45,174 nucleotides of DNA from Deltaproteobacteria bacterium (GTDB lineage Bacteria > Myxococcota_A > UBA9160 > UBA6930): positions 1-45,174 of the forward strand of contig NYZB01000160.1 in assembly GCA_002687015.1 (NCBI GenBank), read 5' to 3'. Positions 16,758 to 25,259 of the stretch are shown here, piece by piece. The position numbers were made by a program, and so were the translations under genes. Below the pieces are notes generated by a model, which saw only the letters and a program-made list of their open reading frames with translations, was not told where the DNA came from and made no database searches. Each line of letters starts with the position of its first letter. Position 1 is the stretch's first letter.

Positions 16758-17630
16758 ATGGCCCTGGCCCCCGCCAGCTTCGACGTTGGGGACGACGACT
16801 TCGTCGCCGAGGTGCTCGACGCCTCCCACACGGTGCCGGTGGTCGTCGATTTCTGGGCGCCCTGGTGCGGCCCCTGCCGCAGCCTTGGGCCCCTGCTGGA
16901 ACGACTCGCCCTCGGGGCCGAAGGGACCTGGCGGCTTGCCAGGGTCAACGTCGACGAGTCGCCGCGCGTCGCGGCCCAGTTCCAGGTGCGCAGCATCCCG
17001 CTGGTGATCGGCTTCCGGGAGGGCCGCGCCGTGAGCGAGTTCACGGGCGCCCAGCCCGAAGGCGTGGTGCGCGAGTTCCTGAAGCAGGTGCTGCCCAGCG
17101 AGGCCGACCGCCTGACCCGCGAGGGCCTGGCCCTGGCCGCCGAAGGCGACGACGCGGAGGCGGAGGCCCGCTTCCGGGCGGCCCTCGAAGAGGAGGGCCG
17201 GCATGCCGCCGCCCAGCTCGGCCTGGCCGGCTTGCTGGCCGCTCGCGGCGAGAGCGAGGCGGCGCTGGACGCACTCGAGCGCATCTCGGGCGCCTCACCC
17301 GACCAGGAGCAGGCGGTCGAGCGCCTGGCCGCGGAGATCCGAACCGGCGCCGGGTCGCAGGGCAGTACCCGGGAGGCTTCGGCCTTGCGCGACCGCGTGG
17401 CCGCGAACCCCGACGACCTGCAGGCCCGCCTCGACCTGGGCCGCGCTCTGGCCGCCGAGCGCATCTACGAGGAGGCGCTCGACGAGCTGCTCGCGGTCGT
17501 CGAGCGCGACAAGAGCTTCGCCGACGAAGCGGCCCGCAAGGCCATCCTCGATCTCTTCGAGCTGCTCGGCTCCGACCACGAGCTGACCCAGGTCTACCGC
17601 GGCAAGCTGGCCCAGGCCCTTTTCCGGTAG
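16758..17630 (+). CDS. cnoX: Thioredoxin-TPR chaperedoxin (CnoX/YbbN family)
   Basis: 290 aa. Residues 1 to about 115 are a thioredoxin domain with a complete WCGPC active site (Cys37, Cys40) and the cis-Pro in RSIPLVI. Residues about 118-290 are tetratricopeptide-like helices (ARFRAALEEEGRHAAAQLGL; LDLGRALAAERIYEEALDEL). This is the architecture of CnoX/YbbN, a holdase that protects proteins from oxidation and passes them to GroEL. E. coli CnoX has lost the first Cys; this one keeps both, as in Caulobacter, so it can reduce disulfides as well. Probably co-transcribed with the glutaredoxin. Its last 37 bases overlap the convergent PEP-CTERM gene. Confidence 0.93.
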   Translation: MALAPASFDVGDDDFVAEVLDASHTVPVVVDFWAPWCGPCRSLGPLLERLALGAEGTWRLARVNVDESPRVAAQFQVRSIPLVIGFREGRAVSEFTGAQPEGVVREFLKQVLPSEADRLTREGLALAAEGDDAEAEARFRAALEEEGRHAAAQLGLAGLLAARGESEAALDALERISGASPDQEQAVERLAAEIRTGAGSQGSTREASALRDRVAANPDDLQARLDLGRALAAERIYEEALDELLAVVERDKSFADEAARKAILDLFELLGSDHELTQVYRGKLAQALFR

Positions 17631-18337
17631 CCGCCCAGGAGGGCGAGGGCGCCGAGGCCGAGGAGTCCGGCGGGCATCGGCTCGGGGACGGTGGGGTGGA
17701 AGAGGCTGACCGTGGTCCCGCAGTCGGCGAGGCTCGTGACCTGGCGGCCGCATAGATGGGCGAACTGGTTGCCCATGGCGTTCACGTAGATGCCCGCATG
17801 TTGCTGACGGCGCAACGTGAGGACATCACCAGGCAGGAAGTGGGAGACGCTCCCAAGCGAGGGAAGGATCCCCGAGCCAACCAGGGCGCTCGTCGTCTCG
17901 AACGCGAGCGGGCGGGTCGAGCCCGCCACCAGCGGGAACTGGATCTCGCCCGGAAGATCCGGGATCTCGAGCTGCACGGACACATCGACGAACACGCTTA
18001 GATTCAAAGAAGTCAGGTCGGCGGGCACATCGAGAACGACGTTCTCCCACCCGAAGGTCCACTGGTTCCCCGAGATCCGCGACACCGCATCCGCGCCAAG
18101 ACTCACCGGGCCGAGATCGATCTGGATGCGCGAGCTGCCGTCGAGCGGCCCGAAATCGACGTAGCCGGGCGGACAGAGCCCGGAGACATCGGCGCAGGAT
18201 CCGCCAGAGGTCTCGCCGTCGGGACCGGGCACATACCCCGCGGAGGCCCACGCAAAGGGCTCGAGCGTGACGGCCCAGGACGGTACCGAGGCCAGGAGGG
18301 ACGTGAGGGCTGCGAGCGCCAGGAAGCGGTGGAACAT
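17594..18337 (-). CDS. PEP-CTERM sorting domain protein (surface/secreted)
   Basis: 247 aa. A signal peptide (MFHRFLALAALTSLLASVPSWA) is followed by a ~190-residue beta-rich domain with four Cys and no recognised fold, then the sorting tag: VPEP (the PEP box), a hydrophobic helix MPAGLLGLGALALLGG and a basic tail YRKR. PEP-CTERM proteins are cut and anchored by an exosortase, normally in lineages that make exopolysaccharide; the exosortase must be elsewhere. The ATG has a TAGGAG ribosome site. The tail residues after YRKR (AWASLPR) are encoded inside the 3' end of cnoX on the other strand. Patches of lower GC in this gene hint at relaxed codon use. Confidence 0.9.
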   Translation of the reverse strand: MFHRFLALAALTSLLASVPSWAVTLEPFAWASAGYVPGPDGETSGGSCADVSGLCPPGYVDFGPLDGSSRIQIDLGPVSLGADAVSRISGNQWTFGWENVVLDVPADLTSLNLSVFVDVSVQLEIPDLPGEIQFPLVAGSTRPLAFETTSALVGSGILPSLGSVSHFLPGDVLTLRRQQHAGIYVNAMGNQFAHLCGRQVTSLADCGTTVSLFHPTVPEPMPAGLLGLGALALLGGYRKRAWASLPR

Positions 18338-18413
18338 CGGATTCTCCTAGATTGGGGTCCCAGGGGAGTGGTCCGGCGCGTGCCCGCGTGTCATCCGCGA
18401 TACCCTCTGGGGG

Positions 18414-20738
18414 GTGGAACGCGGCTTCATCCTCCAGCCGACCTACCGCATCCGAGGCGGTGTCCCCGTGGTGCAGCTCTACGGCCGGCTCGAGAGCGGG
18501 GCGCCCTTCCTCGTCGAGGACGATCGCTTCCGGCCCTACCTGTTCGCCCGGGCCAGCGCGGCCGACCAGGTGCGCGGCGAGCGCAACGCGGCCGTGCAGG
18601 ACACGGACCTCACCGACCTCGCCGGCGAGCCGGTCGTGCGCATCGAGATGCCGACGCCGGGCGACGTGCCTCCGCTGCGCGAGCGGATGCTCCGCCGCGG
18701 CATCGAGCCCCTCGAAGCCGACATCCGGTTCCCGTACCGCTACCTGATCGACCACGACATCCGGTCGACCCTGGCGATCGAGGGCGAGCCGGGCGAGCTG
18801 CACCTGGGGCACGGCGCACCCGTGCTGCAGCACTACGTGAACCCGCGCATCGAGTCCGCGGACGCGCGGCCGGTGCTGCGCACGCTCTCCATCGACATCG
18901 AGACCACGGCCGACGCGGGGCAGATCTTCTCGGTGGCCCTGGTCGGCTGCGGCGTCGAGGAGGTGCACGTCGTCGCGCCCCGGCCGGTGGCCGGGGCGAT
19001 CGTCCACGGGGACGAGGGCGAGCTCCTGCGCGCGACCATCGAACGCACCCGCGCCCTCGATCCGGACCTGGTGCTCGGCTGGGCCGTCGTCGACTTCGAC
19101 CTGCGCGTGATCGCGCGGCGCTGCGCGGCGCTGCGGATCCCCTGCCCTCTCGGCCGCTCGGACGGGGCGATGCGCTTCCAGCAGGACCGGGCCTTCACCC
19201 GTCAGTCCCGCGCCGACCTGCCCGGGCGCATGGTGATCGACGGCATCCCGCTGGTGCGCGACGCCATGCGCCTGCCGGACTACCGCCTCGAGACCGTGGC
19301 GCGGGAGCTTCTCGGACGCGGCAAGAAGATCGACCAGAGCGCGCCGAACAAGGCCGACGAGATCCTGCGCATGTGGCGCGAGGATCCCGAGGCCCTGGTG
19401 GCCTACAACCTGGAGGACGCGCGGCTGGTCCCCGAGATCCTCGAGAAGGAGGGCCTCCTCGAGCTGGCCTGCGAGCGCAGCCGCCTGGGCGGCATGCAGC
19501 TCGACCGGGTCGGCGCCAGCATCGCCTCCTTCGACCGGGTGTACCTGCCCGAGCTGCGCCGCCGCGGCGTCGTGGCGCCGAGCGTGGACGCGGAGCGCAA
19601 GAGCGCGGCGATCCAGGGCGGGGCCCTCATCGATTCGCAGCCCGGCATCTACCGGAACGTGGCCGTGCTCGACTTCAAGAGCCTGTACCCGAGCCTGATC
19701 CGCACCTTCCACCTCGACCCGCTGGCCCACGCGCGGGCCTGCGAGAGCGACCCGGCGGCACCGAACGGGGCCCGCTTCTCGCGGAGCGAGGCGATCCTGC
19801 CGGAGGTGATCGAGCGCTTCATGGCCAGCCGCGAGGCGGCCCGGTTGCGCGGCGACCGCCATGCCGACCAGGCGATCAAGATCATGATGAATGCCATGTT
19901 CGGCGTGCTGGGTGCGGCCTCCTGCCGCTTCTTCGACCCGGAGATCGCCAACGCGATCACCGGCTTCGGCCAGCAGACCCTGCACTGGACCCGCGACGCC
20001 TTCGAGGCCCTGGGACACCCGGTGCGCTACGGCGACACCGACTCCGTCTTCGTCCAGCTACCCGAAGACCTGTCGGCCGAGGCATCGACCACCCTGGCCG
20101 GGGAGCTGCGCGAACGAGTGGAGGAGCGCATCACCGCGCAGATCCGCGAGCGCTACGACGTGACGCCGCGGCTCACCCTGGAGCTCGAGAAGATCTTCGC
20201 GCGGCTCATGCTGCCCAAGGTGCGCGGGGGCCGCGGGGGAAGCAAGAAGCGCTACGCCGGCTGGCTCGGCGGCAAGGACGACGGTGAGCTCGTGATCGTC
20301 GGGCTGGAGAGTGTCCGCCGCGATTGGCCCCACGTCGCCACCCGCCTGCAGCAGGGAATGCTCGAGCGGCTCTTCACCGACTGCGAGGTGATGCCCTTCG
20401 TCCGCCAGCTCGTCGAGATGGTGCGCGCCGGCACCCTGGACGAGGAGCTCGTCTACGTGAAGCGGCTCCGCAAGGGCTCCGCCCGGGACTACTCGGTCAA
20501 CACGCCCCACGTGGTCGCCGCGCGCAAGCTCGGACGCCGCGCCGACCGCGTGGTCCGCTACCTGATCACCGCCACCGGCCCCGAGCCGGCCGAGCCCGGA
20601 GAGCCGCTGCCGCCGGCGATCGACCGCGAGCACTACGTGGAGAAGGTGCTGCGCCCGGTCGCCGAGAGCATCCTCGAGCTCTCTGGCCAGAGCTTCGACG
20701 AGGCCATCGGAAACCCGACGCAGCTGTCGCTCCTCTAG
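18414..20738 (+). CDS. polB: DNA polymerase II (family B, repair/translesion)
   Basis: 774 aa, close to the 783 aa of E. coli Pol II and collinear with it. Proofreading motif ExoI is SIDIETTADAG (Asp161, Glu163); ExoII is GWAVVDFDLRVI and ExoIII YNLEDARLV. Polymerase motif A is DFKSLYPSL (Asp420), motif B KIMMNAMFGVLGAASCRFF (from Lys489), motif C YGDTDSVF (Asp541, Asp543), then KKRYAG. The NAM/FG form of motif B is normal for Pol II. ExoII has Ala where E. coli Pol II has Asn (GWNVVQFD), which is worth noting but the acidic residue is kept. It starts at GTG with a weak ribosome site. It is SOS-related in E. coli; I see no clear LexA box here. Confidence 0.97.
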   Translation: MERGFILQPTYRIRGGVPVVQLYGRLESGAPFLVEDDRFRPYLFARASAADQVRGERNAAVQDTDLTDLAGEPVVRIEMPTPGDVPPLRERMLRRGIEPLEADIRFPYRYLIDHDIRSTLAIEGEPGELHLGHGAPVLQHYVNPRIESADARPVLRTLSIDIETTADAGQIFSVALVGCGVEEVHVVAPRPVAGAIVHGDEGELLRATIERTRALDPDLVLGWAVVDFDLRVIARRCAALRIPCPLGRSDGAMRFQQDRAFTRQSRADLPGRMVIDGIPLVRDAMRLPDYRLETVARELLGRGKKIDQSAPNKADEILRMWREDPEALVAYNLEDARLVPEILEKEGLLELACERSRLGGMQLDRVGASIASFDRVYLPELRRRGVVAPSVDAERKSAAIQGGALIDSQPGIYRNVAVLDFKSLYPSLIRTFHLDPLAHARACESDPAAPNGARFSRSEAILPEVIERFMASREAARLRGDRHADQAIKIMMNAMFGVLGAASCRFFDPEIANAITGFGQQTLHWTRDAFEALGHPVRYGDTDSVFVQLPEDLSAEASTTLAGELRERVEERITAQIRERYDVTPRLTLELEKIFARLMLPKVRGGRGGSKKRYAGWLGGKDDGELVIVGLESVRRDWPHVATRLQQGMLERLFTDCEVMPFVRQLVEMVRAGTLDEELVYVKRLRKGSARDYSVNTPHVVAARKLGRRADRVVRYLITATGPEPAEPGEPLPPAIDREHYVEKVLRPVAESILELSGQSFDEAIGNPTQLSLL

Positions 20739-20752
20739 ACACGGGACGCACC

Positions 20753-21697
20753 ATGGACACTCGACCCCCGCGAAGACTCGCACCGGAGCGCCTGGCCGCG
20801 GCCCGGGACTACCTGAGACGCGAGGGCCGTCCCCTCGACGAGGCCGTGGCCCGGGTGGCCCTCGAAGGCGCTCCGGCCGACGCCGTCCTCGACGCGCTGG
20901 CCGACTTCCAGAACCCGGACGGCGGCTTCGGCCGGGCTCTCGAGCCGGACTTCCGGCTGCCGGCCTCCTCGCCCATGGCCAGCATGGTGGCCTTCGACCT
21001 GCTCCGCGAGGTCGGGGCGCGAAAGGACGCCGAGCTCGTGAAGCGCGGGCTCGCCTACCTGGCCGACACCTGGGATTCCGCCCTGGGCGGTTGGCAGGAC
21101 GTACCGGAGGAAGTGAACGACCATCCCCACGCCCCCTGGTGGCACCACGAGCCGGAGCGGCGCTTCGGGCCCCAGGGCCACTGGGCCATGCCCGGGGCCC
21201 AGATCACGGCGGCCCTGTGGCGCCACGAGGACCAGGTGCCCGCGAGTCTGCTCCGCGAGGCGAGTGCTTCGGGCCTCTCTCATCTCGAGCAGACCGGGGA
21301 GCCGCTTCGCGAGTACGTGGCGCTCGGCTACCACGTGCTCGCTCGGGCGACGAGCGACCGCGAGCTGGCGGCGCGGATCGCCGCGCGTGTCCTGCGCGAT
21401 GCGCCCCACGCGGTGAGCCGCGAGCCGGAGCAATGGAAGGTCGAGCCCTTCCAGCCCTGCTGGCTCGTGCGCGAAGCCCGCGACCCGCTGGCCGAGCCCC
21501 TGCGCGACGTTCTCGAGGCGAACCTCGACTTCGCACTCGATCGCCAGAGCGAGGTCGGCTGCTGGGAGCCCAACTGGATCTGGTTCGGACAGCCCGCCAG
21601 CGCCTTCGAGCCAGCCCGTCGCGATTGGAGCAGCGAGCAGACGGCGCTCCTGCTTCGCGTGCTCTCGGGGCACGACCGCTTCCCGGTCGAGGGCTAG
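20753..21697 (+). CDS. Terpenoid-cyclase-toroid-like protein of unknown function
   Basis: 314 aa. The pattern LDALADFQNPDGGFGRALEP, GLAYLADTWDSALGGW and LEANLDFALDRQSEVGCWEP gives repeated helix pairs with QNPDGGFG-type turns, as in the alpha/alpha toroid of squalene-hopene cyclases and prenyltransferases. The DXDD or metal-binding signature of true cyclases is absent, so it is not called an enzyme of that pathway. Related stand-alone proteins are widespread and uncharacterised. It follows polB by 14 bases and is probably co-transcribed with it. Its stop codon lies in the left arm of an inverted repeat. Confidence 0.8.
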   Translation: MDTRPPRRLAPERLAAARDYLRREGRPLDEAVARVALEGAPADAVLDALADFQNPDGGFGRALEPDFRLPASSPMASMVAFDLLREVGARKDAELVKRGLAYLADTWDSALGGWQDVPEEVNDHPHAPWWHHEPERRFGPQGHWAMPGAQITAALWRHEDQVPASLLREASASGLSHLEQTGEPLREYVALGYHVLARATSDRELAARIAARVLRDAPHAVSREPEQWKVEPFQPCWLVREARDPLAEPLRDVLEANLDFALDRQSEVGCWEPNWIWFGQPASAFEPARRDWSSEQTALLLRVLSGHDRFPVEG

Positions 21698-21778
21698 AGC
21701 CGGTCCCAGAAGTGCGAAACGCGTGCCGGTCATCCTCGGAAGGCCGGGCACGCTGGAGATCTCCGAGACGGGCTCTAG
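21694..21778. repeat. Palindromic element between convergent stops (85 bases)
   Basis: The outer arms CTAGAGCCGGTC (21694-21705) and GACGGGCTCTAG (21767-21778) are reverse complements with one mismatch. Inside, GCGTGCC (21721-21727) pairs with GGCACGC (21747-21753). The stop codons of the two convergent genes (TAG 21695-21697 plus strand, CTA 21775-21777 for the minus strand) fall in the two outer arms. It could be a bidirectional terminator without T-runs or a short dispersed repeat that supplied both stops. Confidence 0.55.
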
Positions 21779-23052
21779 GAAGCGGGCTCGACCTCGAGAA
21801 GTGACGACTCGCCCGGCACCCCGATGCGCAACGGGAACCCGTAGAAGCCGGTGCCCCGGTGTACGTAGAGACGGTTCGTCCCGAGCCCGAAGAGGCCGTG
21901 GTCGGGCCAGCGGCTCCGCGAGAGCACGGTCCAGTCGTGGCCCAGGCTGACCAGGCCGACCTGGCCGCCGTGGGTGTGGCCGGAGAGCACGAGATCCGCC
22001 TCTCCGTCGGGAAGATCCGCGAAGCCCGCAGGGTCGTGGAGGAGCCACAGCCGCAGGTGGTCCTCGCGCCGCGGAAAGCGGGCAGCGAGCCGCTCGAGCT
22101 GCTCCGCGCGGCCCTGGCGTTGCCAGTCGGCGCCGAGGATCTGGACGGGCCCGGCCGGGGTCTGGGCCAGCACCTCCTCGTCGACCAGGAGGCGTACCCG
22201 ATGGGTCGAAAGGGCGGAGCGCACCTCCTCGGGCGCCTCGTGGTCGTGGTTGCCGAAGATCGCGAAGCAGCGGCCCTCGGCCTGTCGCAGCGGCGCGAGC
22301 GCTTCCGCGAGGGCACCCGGCGTGGCATTGCCCTCCATCGTGAGCAGGTCGCCCGTCACCAGGACCAGGTCGGGGTCGTGGGCCAGGAGCTCGGCGATCC
22401 TCCGCTTGAGGCGCGAGACCGGCGCCCACGGGCCGAGGTGGGGATCGGCGATCTGGACCAGCCGCAGGGGCCGGCCGGGCGGCGGCGCGGGGGCCTTGCG
22501 GTGCCGCTCGACAGGCAGCCTCGCGCGCTCCCTGTGGACCTCCCGATCCAGCGTGATGCGCACGACCTCCCTTCGCAGGCCCAGCGATGTGGAAACCGAC
22601 GCCGCCACCACCAGCAGCGGCAGGAGCGCCAGGAGCGCCAGGCCCGTGCCCAGGGTGTCCAGCCCCAGCCCGCCGGCCAGCGCCCGGAGGGGCAGCAGGG
22701 TCAGGAGCCAGGGCCCGGCCACGGCGCCAAGCGCCAGGAAGGTCATGCCGGGGATGCTGACCCCGAGCCGGAAGCCGGCCGACCGGAGGCGCGCCCGCAC
22801 CAGGGAGGCGAAGTGGATCCCGGTCGCCAGCATCCCGTAGACGAACAGCCAGCGGATCGGGCCTCGCCAGGACGGCGGCGCCCAGGCGGCCGCTTCGGAG
22901 GCCAGGAAGAGGCTCCCGGGGAAGGAGAAGAGCACCAGGACGAGGGCGAAGATCGCGTAGGTCCGACCCCGGTAGCGCCACGAGTAGAGGGGCAACCCCA
23001 CAGCGACGAGCACGGCCAGGGCCGGAAGCAGCCAGATCGGCGGGCTCGGCAT
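21775..23052 (-). CDS. Membrane-anchored calcineurin-like metallophosphoesterase
   Basis: 425 aa. The N-terminal ~165 residues hold about five hydrophobic segments (WLLPALAVLVAVGL; YAIFALVLVLFSFPG; GTGLALLALLPLLVV). The rest is a metallophosphoesterase domain with every block: QIADPHLG, VTGDLLT, FGNHDHE, LHDPAGF and LSGHTHGGQ. The layout resembles YkuE/YaeI-type phosphodiesterases tethered to the inner membrane, which act on lipid-linked or nucleotide substrates. I take ATG 23052 as start because residues upstream in the open frame are proline-rich and not hydrophobic. The ribosome site is weak. Confidence 0.88.
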   Translation of the reverse strand: MPSPPIWLLPALAVLVAVGLPLYSWRYRGRTYAIFALVLVLFSFPGSLFLASEAAAWAPPSWRGPIRWLFVYGMLATGIHFASLVRARLRSAGFRLGVSIPGMTFLALGAVAGPWLLTLLPLRALAGGLGLDTLGTGLALLALLPLLVVAASVSTSLGLRREVVRITLDREVHRERARLPVERHRKAPAPPPGRPLRLVQIADPHLGPWAPVSRLKRRIAELLAHDPDLVLVTGDLLTMEGNATPGALAEALAPLRQAEGRCFAIFGNHDHEAPEEVRSALSTHRVRLLVDEEVLAQTPAGPVQILGADWQRQGRAEQLERLAARFPRREDHLRLWLLHDPAGFADLPDGEADLVLSGHTHGGQVGLVSLGHDWTVLSRSRWPDHGLFGLGTNRLYVHRGTGFYGFPLRIGVPGESSLLEVEPAS

Positions 23053-23121
23053 GGGCGGGCAGGATAGTGGCCGCCCGGGTGAACCACAGGGGGGCCCCAC
23101 GGCGACCCACCTCGTGAGCCG

Positions 23122-23141
23122 GGGGCCCGTTCATGGGCCCC
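23122..23141. other. Short GC hairpin in a divergent intergenic region
   Basis: GGGGCCC (23122-23128) and GGGCCCC (23135-23141) form a perfect 7-bp stem around a 6-base loop GTTCAT. It lies between the start of the metallophosphoesterase gene and that of a small plus-strand gene. It could act in the leader of the small gene. There is no T-run. Confidence 0.35.
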
Positions 23142-23229
23142 TAACGTGCCCGAGCTACCTCTTGCCGAGAAGCCGGATGGACCCTCGAGCCGATCCCTCC
23201 AAGCTCCAGACCCGACGAGGAAACCCCCG

Positions 23230-23472
23230 ATGATCGCCAACCCGCCGACCCGAAACCCCCGACTGGCCCCCCGCCCCGAGACCACGGAGATGCGCGTCCG
23301 CTTCGCCAGCCGGCCGGCCCTGGTGGCCGGCCTGGAGCGGGCCCGTCACGAGCCCTGGGTCCGGGCCGCGCGGATCGACTGGGCCCGGCGCGAGCTGGTC
23401 CTGGCCGTCGGCGGCGCCGAGACCCCCCACCTCCGCCTCGTGAAGAGCCAGACCCCCCAGGCCGCGGCCTAG
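23230..23472 (+). CDS. Small protein of unknown function
   Basis: 80 aa, starting at ATG 23230 with a GAGG site about 9 bases upstream. After a proline/arginine-rich N-terminus the sequence PETTEMRVRFASRPALVAGL, RIDWARRELVLAVGG and PHLRLVKS looks like a small alpha/beta fold. No family is recognised. Codon-position GC bias matches neighbouring genes, which supports it as real. An in-frame GTG at 23146 would add 28 residues. The next gene downstream is convergent. Confidence 0.5.
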   Translation: MIANPPTRNPRLAPRPETTEMRVRFASRPALVAGLERARHEPWVRAARIDWARRELVLAVGGAETPHLRLVKSQTPQAAA

Positions 23473-23521
23473 CCACCCGCCCCCTCCGCCCATCGAGCGG
23501 CGCCCCAACCACCCGCGCCCC

Positions 23522-24289
23522 TCAGCCCATCAGGCGGCGGCGCGTGATCCGCGCCGCGACGAGGAGCAGCGCCAAGGCCAGCGCGGCGATGTAGGCCAGG
23601 TCCCAGAACACCATGGCCGATGCGTGGCCCGCAAAGGCGGCCCGCATGAGCCGAACCGGGTGCAGCAGGGGCAGGGCCTCGGCGACGTACAGCCACACGC
23701 CGCTCAGCCGCTCCTGGAGGGGAAAGAAGACGTCCGAGAACAGGAAGAGGGGCATCAGGAAGAGCGTGAAGTAGAAGCTGAACAGGTCGATGTTCGGAAT
23801 CCGCAGCGAGAAGGCGATTCCGATGGCCGCGAAGAGCAGACCCGTGAGCGGAACCAGCGGCAGCGCGATCAGGGCGCGGCCGGGCGAGACCAGGCCCATG
23901 GCCGCGATCACCAGCAGGAAGCAGCCCCCGTAGATCGTCGCGCGGCTCATGGCCCAGAGCACCTCCCCGGCCAGCACGTCCTCCGGCTGGATGGGCGTCG
24001 TCAGCATCGACTCGTAGGTCTTGTCGAAGTTCATGCGCACGAAGGCGTTGTAGGTGACCTCGAAGCTCGCACCGTTCATGGCCGCCACCGCCACGAGCCC
24101 CGGCGCGATGAAGGCGACGTAGGAGGTGCCGCCCATCTCCTGGATGTAGGCGCCCACCCCGATGCCCATCGAGACCAGGTAGAGGATCGGCTCGAAGAAG
24201 TTCGGCAGCAGGTTGAGCTTCCAGGTGCGCCGGTAGAGGGCGAAGTTGCGCTTCCAGACCGAGAGGGCGTGGCGGGGCGAGACGATCAC
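23522..24289 (-). CDS. ABC-2 type transporter permease (NodJ-like)
   Basis: 255 aa with six predicted membrane segments (for example YVAFIAPGLVAVAAM, IYGGCFLLVIAAMGLV, LIALPLVPLTGLLFAAIGIA, FYFTLFLMPLFLFSDVFFPL). FFPLQERLSGVWLYVAEALP and the following LLHPVRLMR are hallmark residues of the NodJ/DrrB exporter permease group. The GTG start at 24289 overlaps the ATPase stop by 4 bases (GTGA), so the two are translationally coupled. Together they make a two-component exporter of a lipid, polysaccharide, or drug-like compound; the substrate cannot be told. Confidence 0.93.
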   Translation of the reverse strand: MIVSPRHALSVWKRNFALYRRTWKLNLLPNFFEPILYLVSMGIGVGAYIQEMGGTSYVAFIAPGLVAVAAMNGASFEVTYNAFVRMNFDKTYESMLTTPIQPEDVLAGEVLWAMSRATIYGGCFLLVIAAMGLVSPGRALIALPLVPLTGLLFAAIGIAFSLRIPNIDLFSFYFTLFLMPLFLFSDVFFPLQERLSGVWLYVAEALPLLHPVRLMRAAFAGHASAMVFWDLAYIAALALALLLVAARITRRRLMG

Positions 24290-25203
24290 GCGCCCCCCTC
24301 CAGCCCCGTGCCCGTGAGCGCCAGGAACACGTCCTCGAGGTTGGTCGGACGCAGGTGCAGGCCGGCGTGGTCGGCGCCGGCCCGCTCCGCCGCCTGCAGC
24401 AGGGCGGCGCCGTCGTCCGCGTAGAGCATCAGGCGTCGGCCCGCCTGCTGGGTCTTCACGCCCGGGAGCGCCGCCATGACCGGGCCGTGGCGCACAGGGT
24501 CCTGCTCGATCTCGAGGGCGTCGCGGGCCAGGTGCCTGCGGATCAGCTCCTTCGGCGCCCCTTCGACCAGCACGCGACCCTCGGCCAGGATCACCAGGCG
24601 GTCGCAGAGCCGCTCGGCCTCCTCCATGTAGTGCGTGGTCAGCAGCACGGTCGTCCCCTGAGCGCGGAGCTCGCCGACCCGGGACCAGAGCGAGAGACGC
24701 ACGGCGGGGTCCAGGCCGGTCGTGGGCTCGTCCAGGATCAGGAGCTCGGGCTGGTTCATCAGGGAGAGGGCAATCGAGAGTCGGCGTTGGAAGCCGCCCG
24801 AGAGGGCCTGGACCGGGAGATCGGCATGGGAGCGCAGCTCCAGGAAGTCGAGCAGGTACTCGATCCGGCTCTCGATCTCGGACTCGGAGAGCAGGTGGTA
24901 GCGCCCGAAGACCCGCAGGTTGTCGACGGGCGAGAGCACCTCCATGAGGGCATTCTCCTGGAGTGTCACGCCGAGGCGCTTGCGCACGGTGCGCGGGTCG
25001 CGCACCACGTCCACGCCGAAGACGCGGATGCTCCCCTCGCTGGGAGCCGTGACGCCGTAGATCATCTTGAGCGTCGTCGTCTTGCCCGCGCCGTTGGGCC
25101 CGAGCAGGCCGAAGCACTCTCCGGCCGATACCTCGAGCTCCAGGTCGTCGACGACGACCCGCCCCTCGAAGCGCTTGGTCACGTGCTGGCATTCGACGAT
25201 CAC
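24286..25203 (-). CDS. ABC-2 type transporter ATP-binding protein (NodI-like)
   Basis: 305 aa. Walker A GPNGAGKTT (35-43), Q-loop TLQEN, signature LSGGFQRR (about 134-141; the usual Gln is preceded by Phe), Walker B LLILDEPTTGLD and switch His in LTTHYMEEAE are all present. The C-terminal ~85 residues (LEIEQDPVRHGPVMAALPGV to LRPTNLEDVFLALTGTGLEG) form the accessory domain common to NodI/DrrA-type exporters. GTG start. It is the first gene of the two-gene exporter operon and is divergent from arfB, 56 bases away. Confidence 0.94.
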   Translation of the reverse strand: MIVECQHVTKRFEGRVVVDDLELEVSAGECFGLLGPNGAGKTTTLKMIYGVTAPSEGSIRVFGVDVVRDPRTVRKRLGVTLQENALMEVLSPVDNLRVFGRYHLLSESEIESRIEYLLDFLELRSHADLPVQALSGGFQRRLSIALSLMNQPELLILDEPTTGLDPAVRLSLWSRVGELRAQGTTVLLTTHYMEEAERLCDRLVILAEGRVLVEGAPKELIRRHLARDALEIEQDPVRHGPVMAALPGVKTQQAGRRLMLYADDGAALLQAAERAGADHAGLHLRPTNLEDVFLALTGTGLEGGA

Positions 25204-25259
25204 GCCGCGCCAGGGTAGCGGGCCGCGACCCGCGGGCGGGCGCTGGCTACGTTCGGGGC

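Noticed and set aside
17990-18030. Possible tRNA-Sec anticodon region (ATTCAAAG)
   Set aside because: It lies inside the PEP-CTERM gene and no 8-bp acceptor or long variable arm is present; no tRNA-Sec found in the window.
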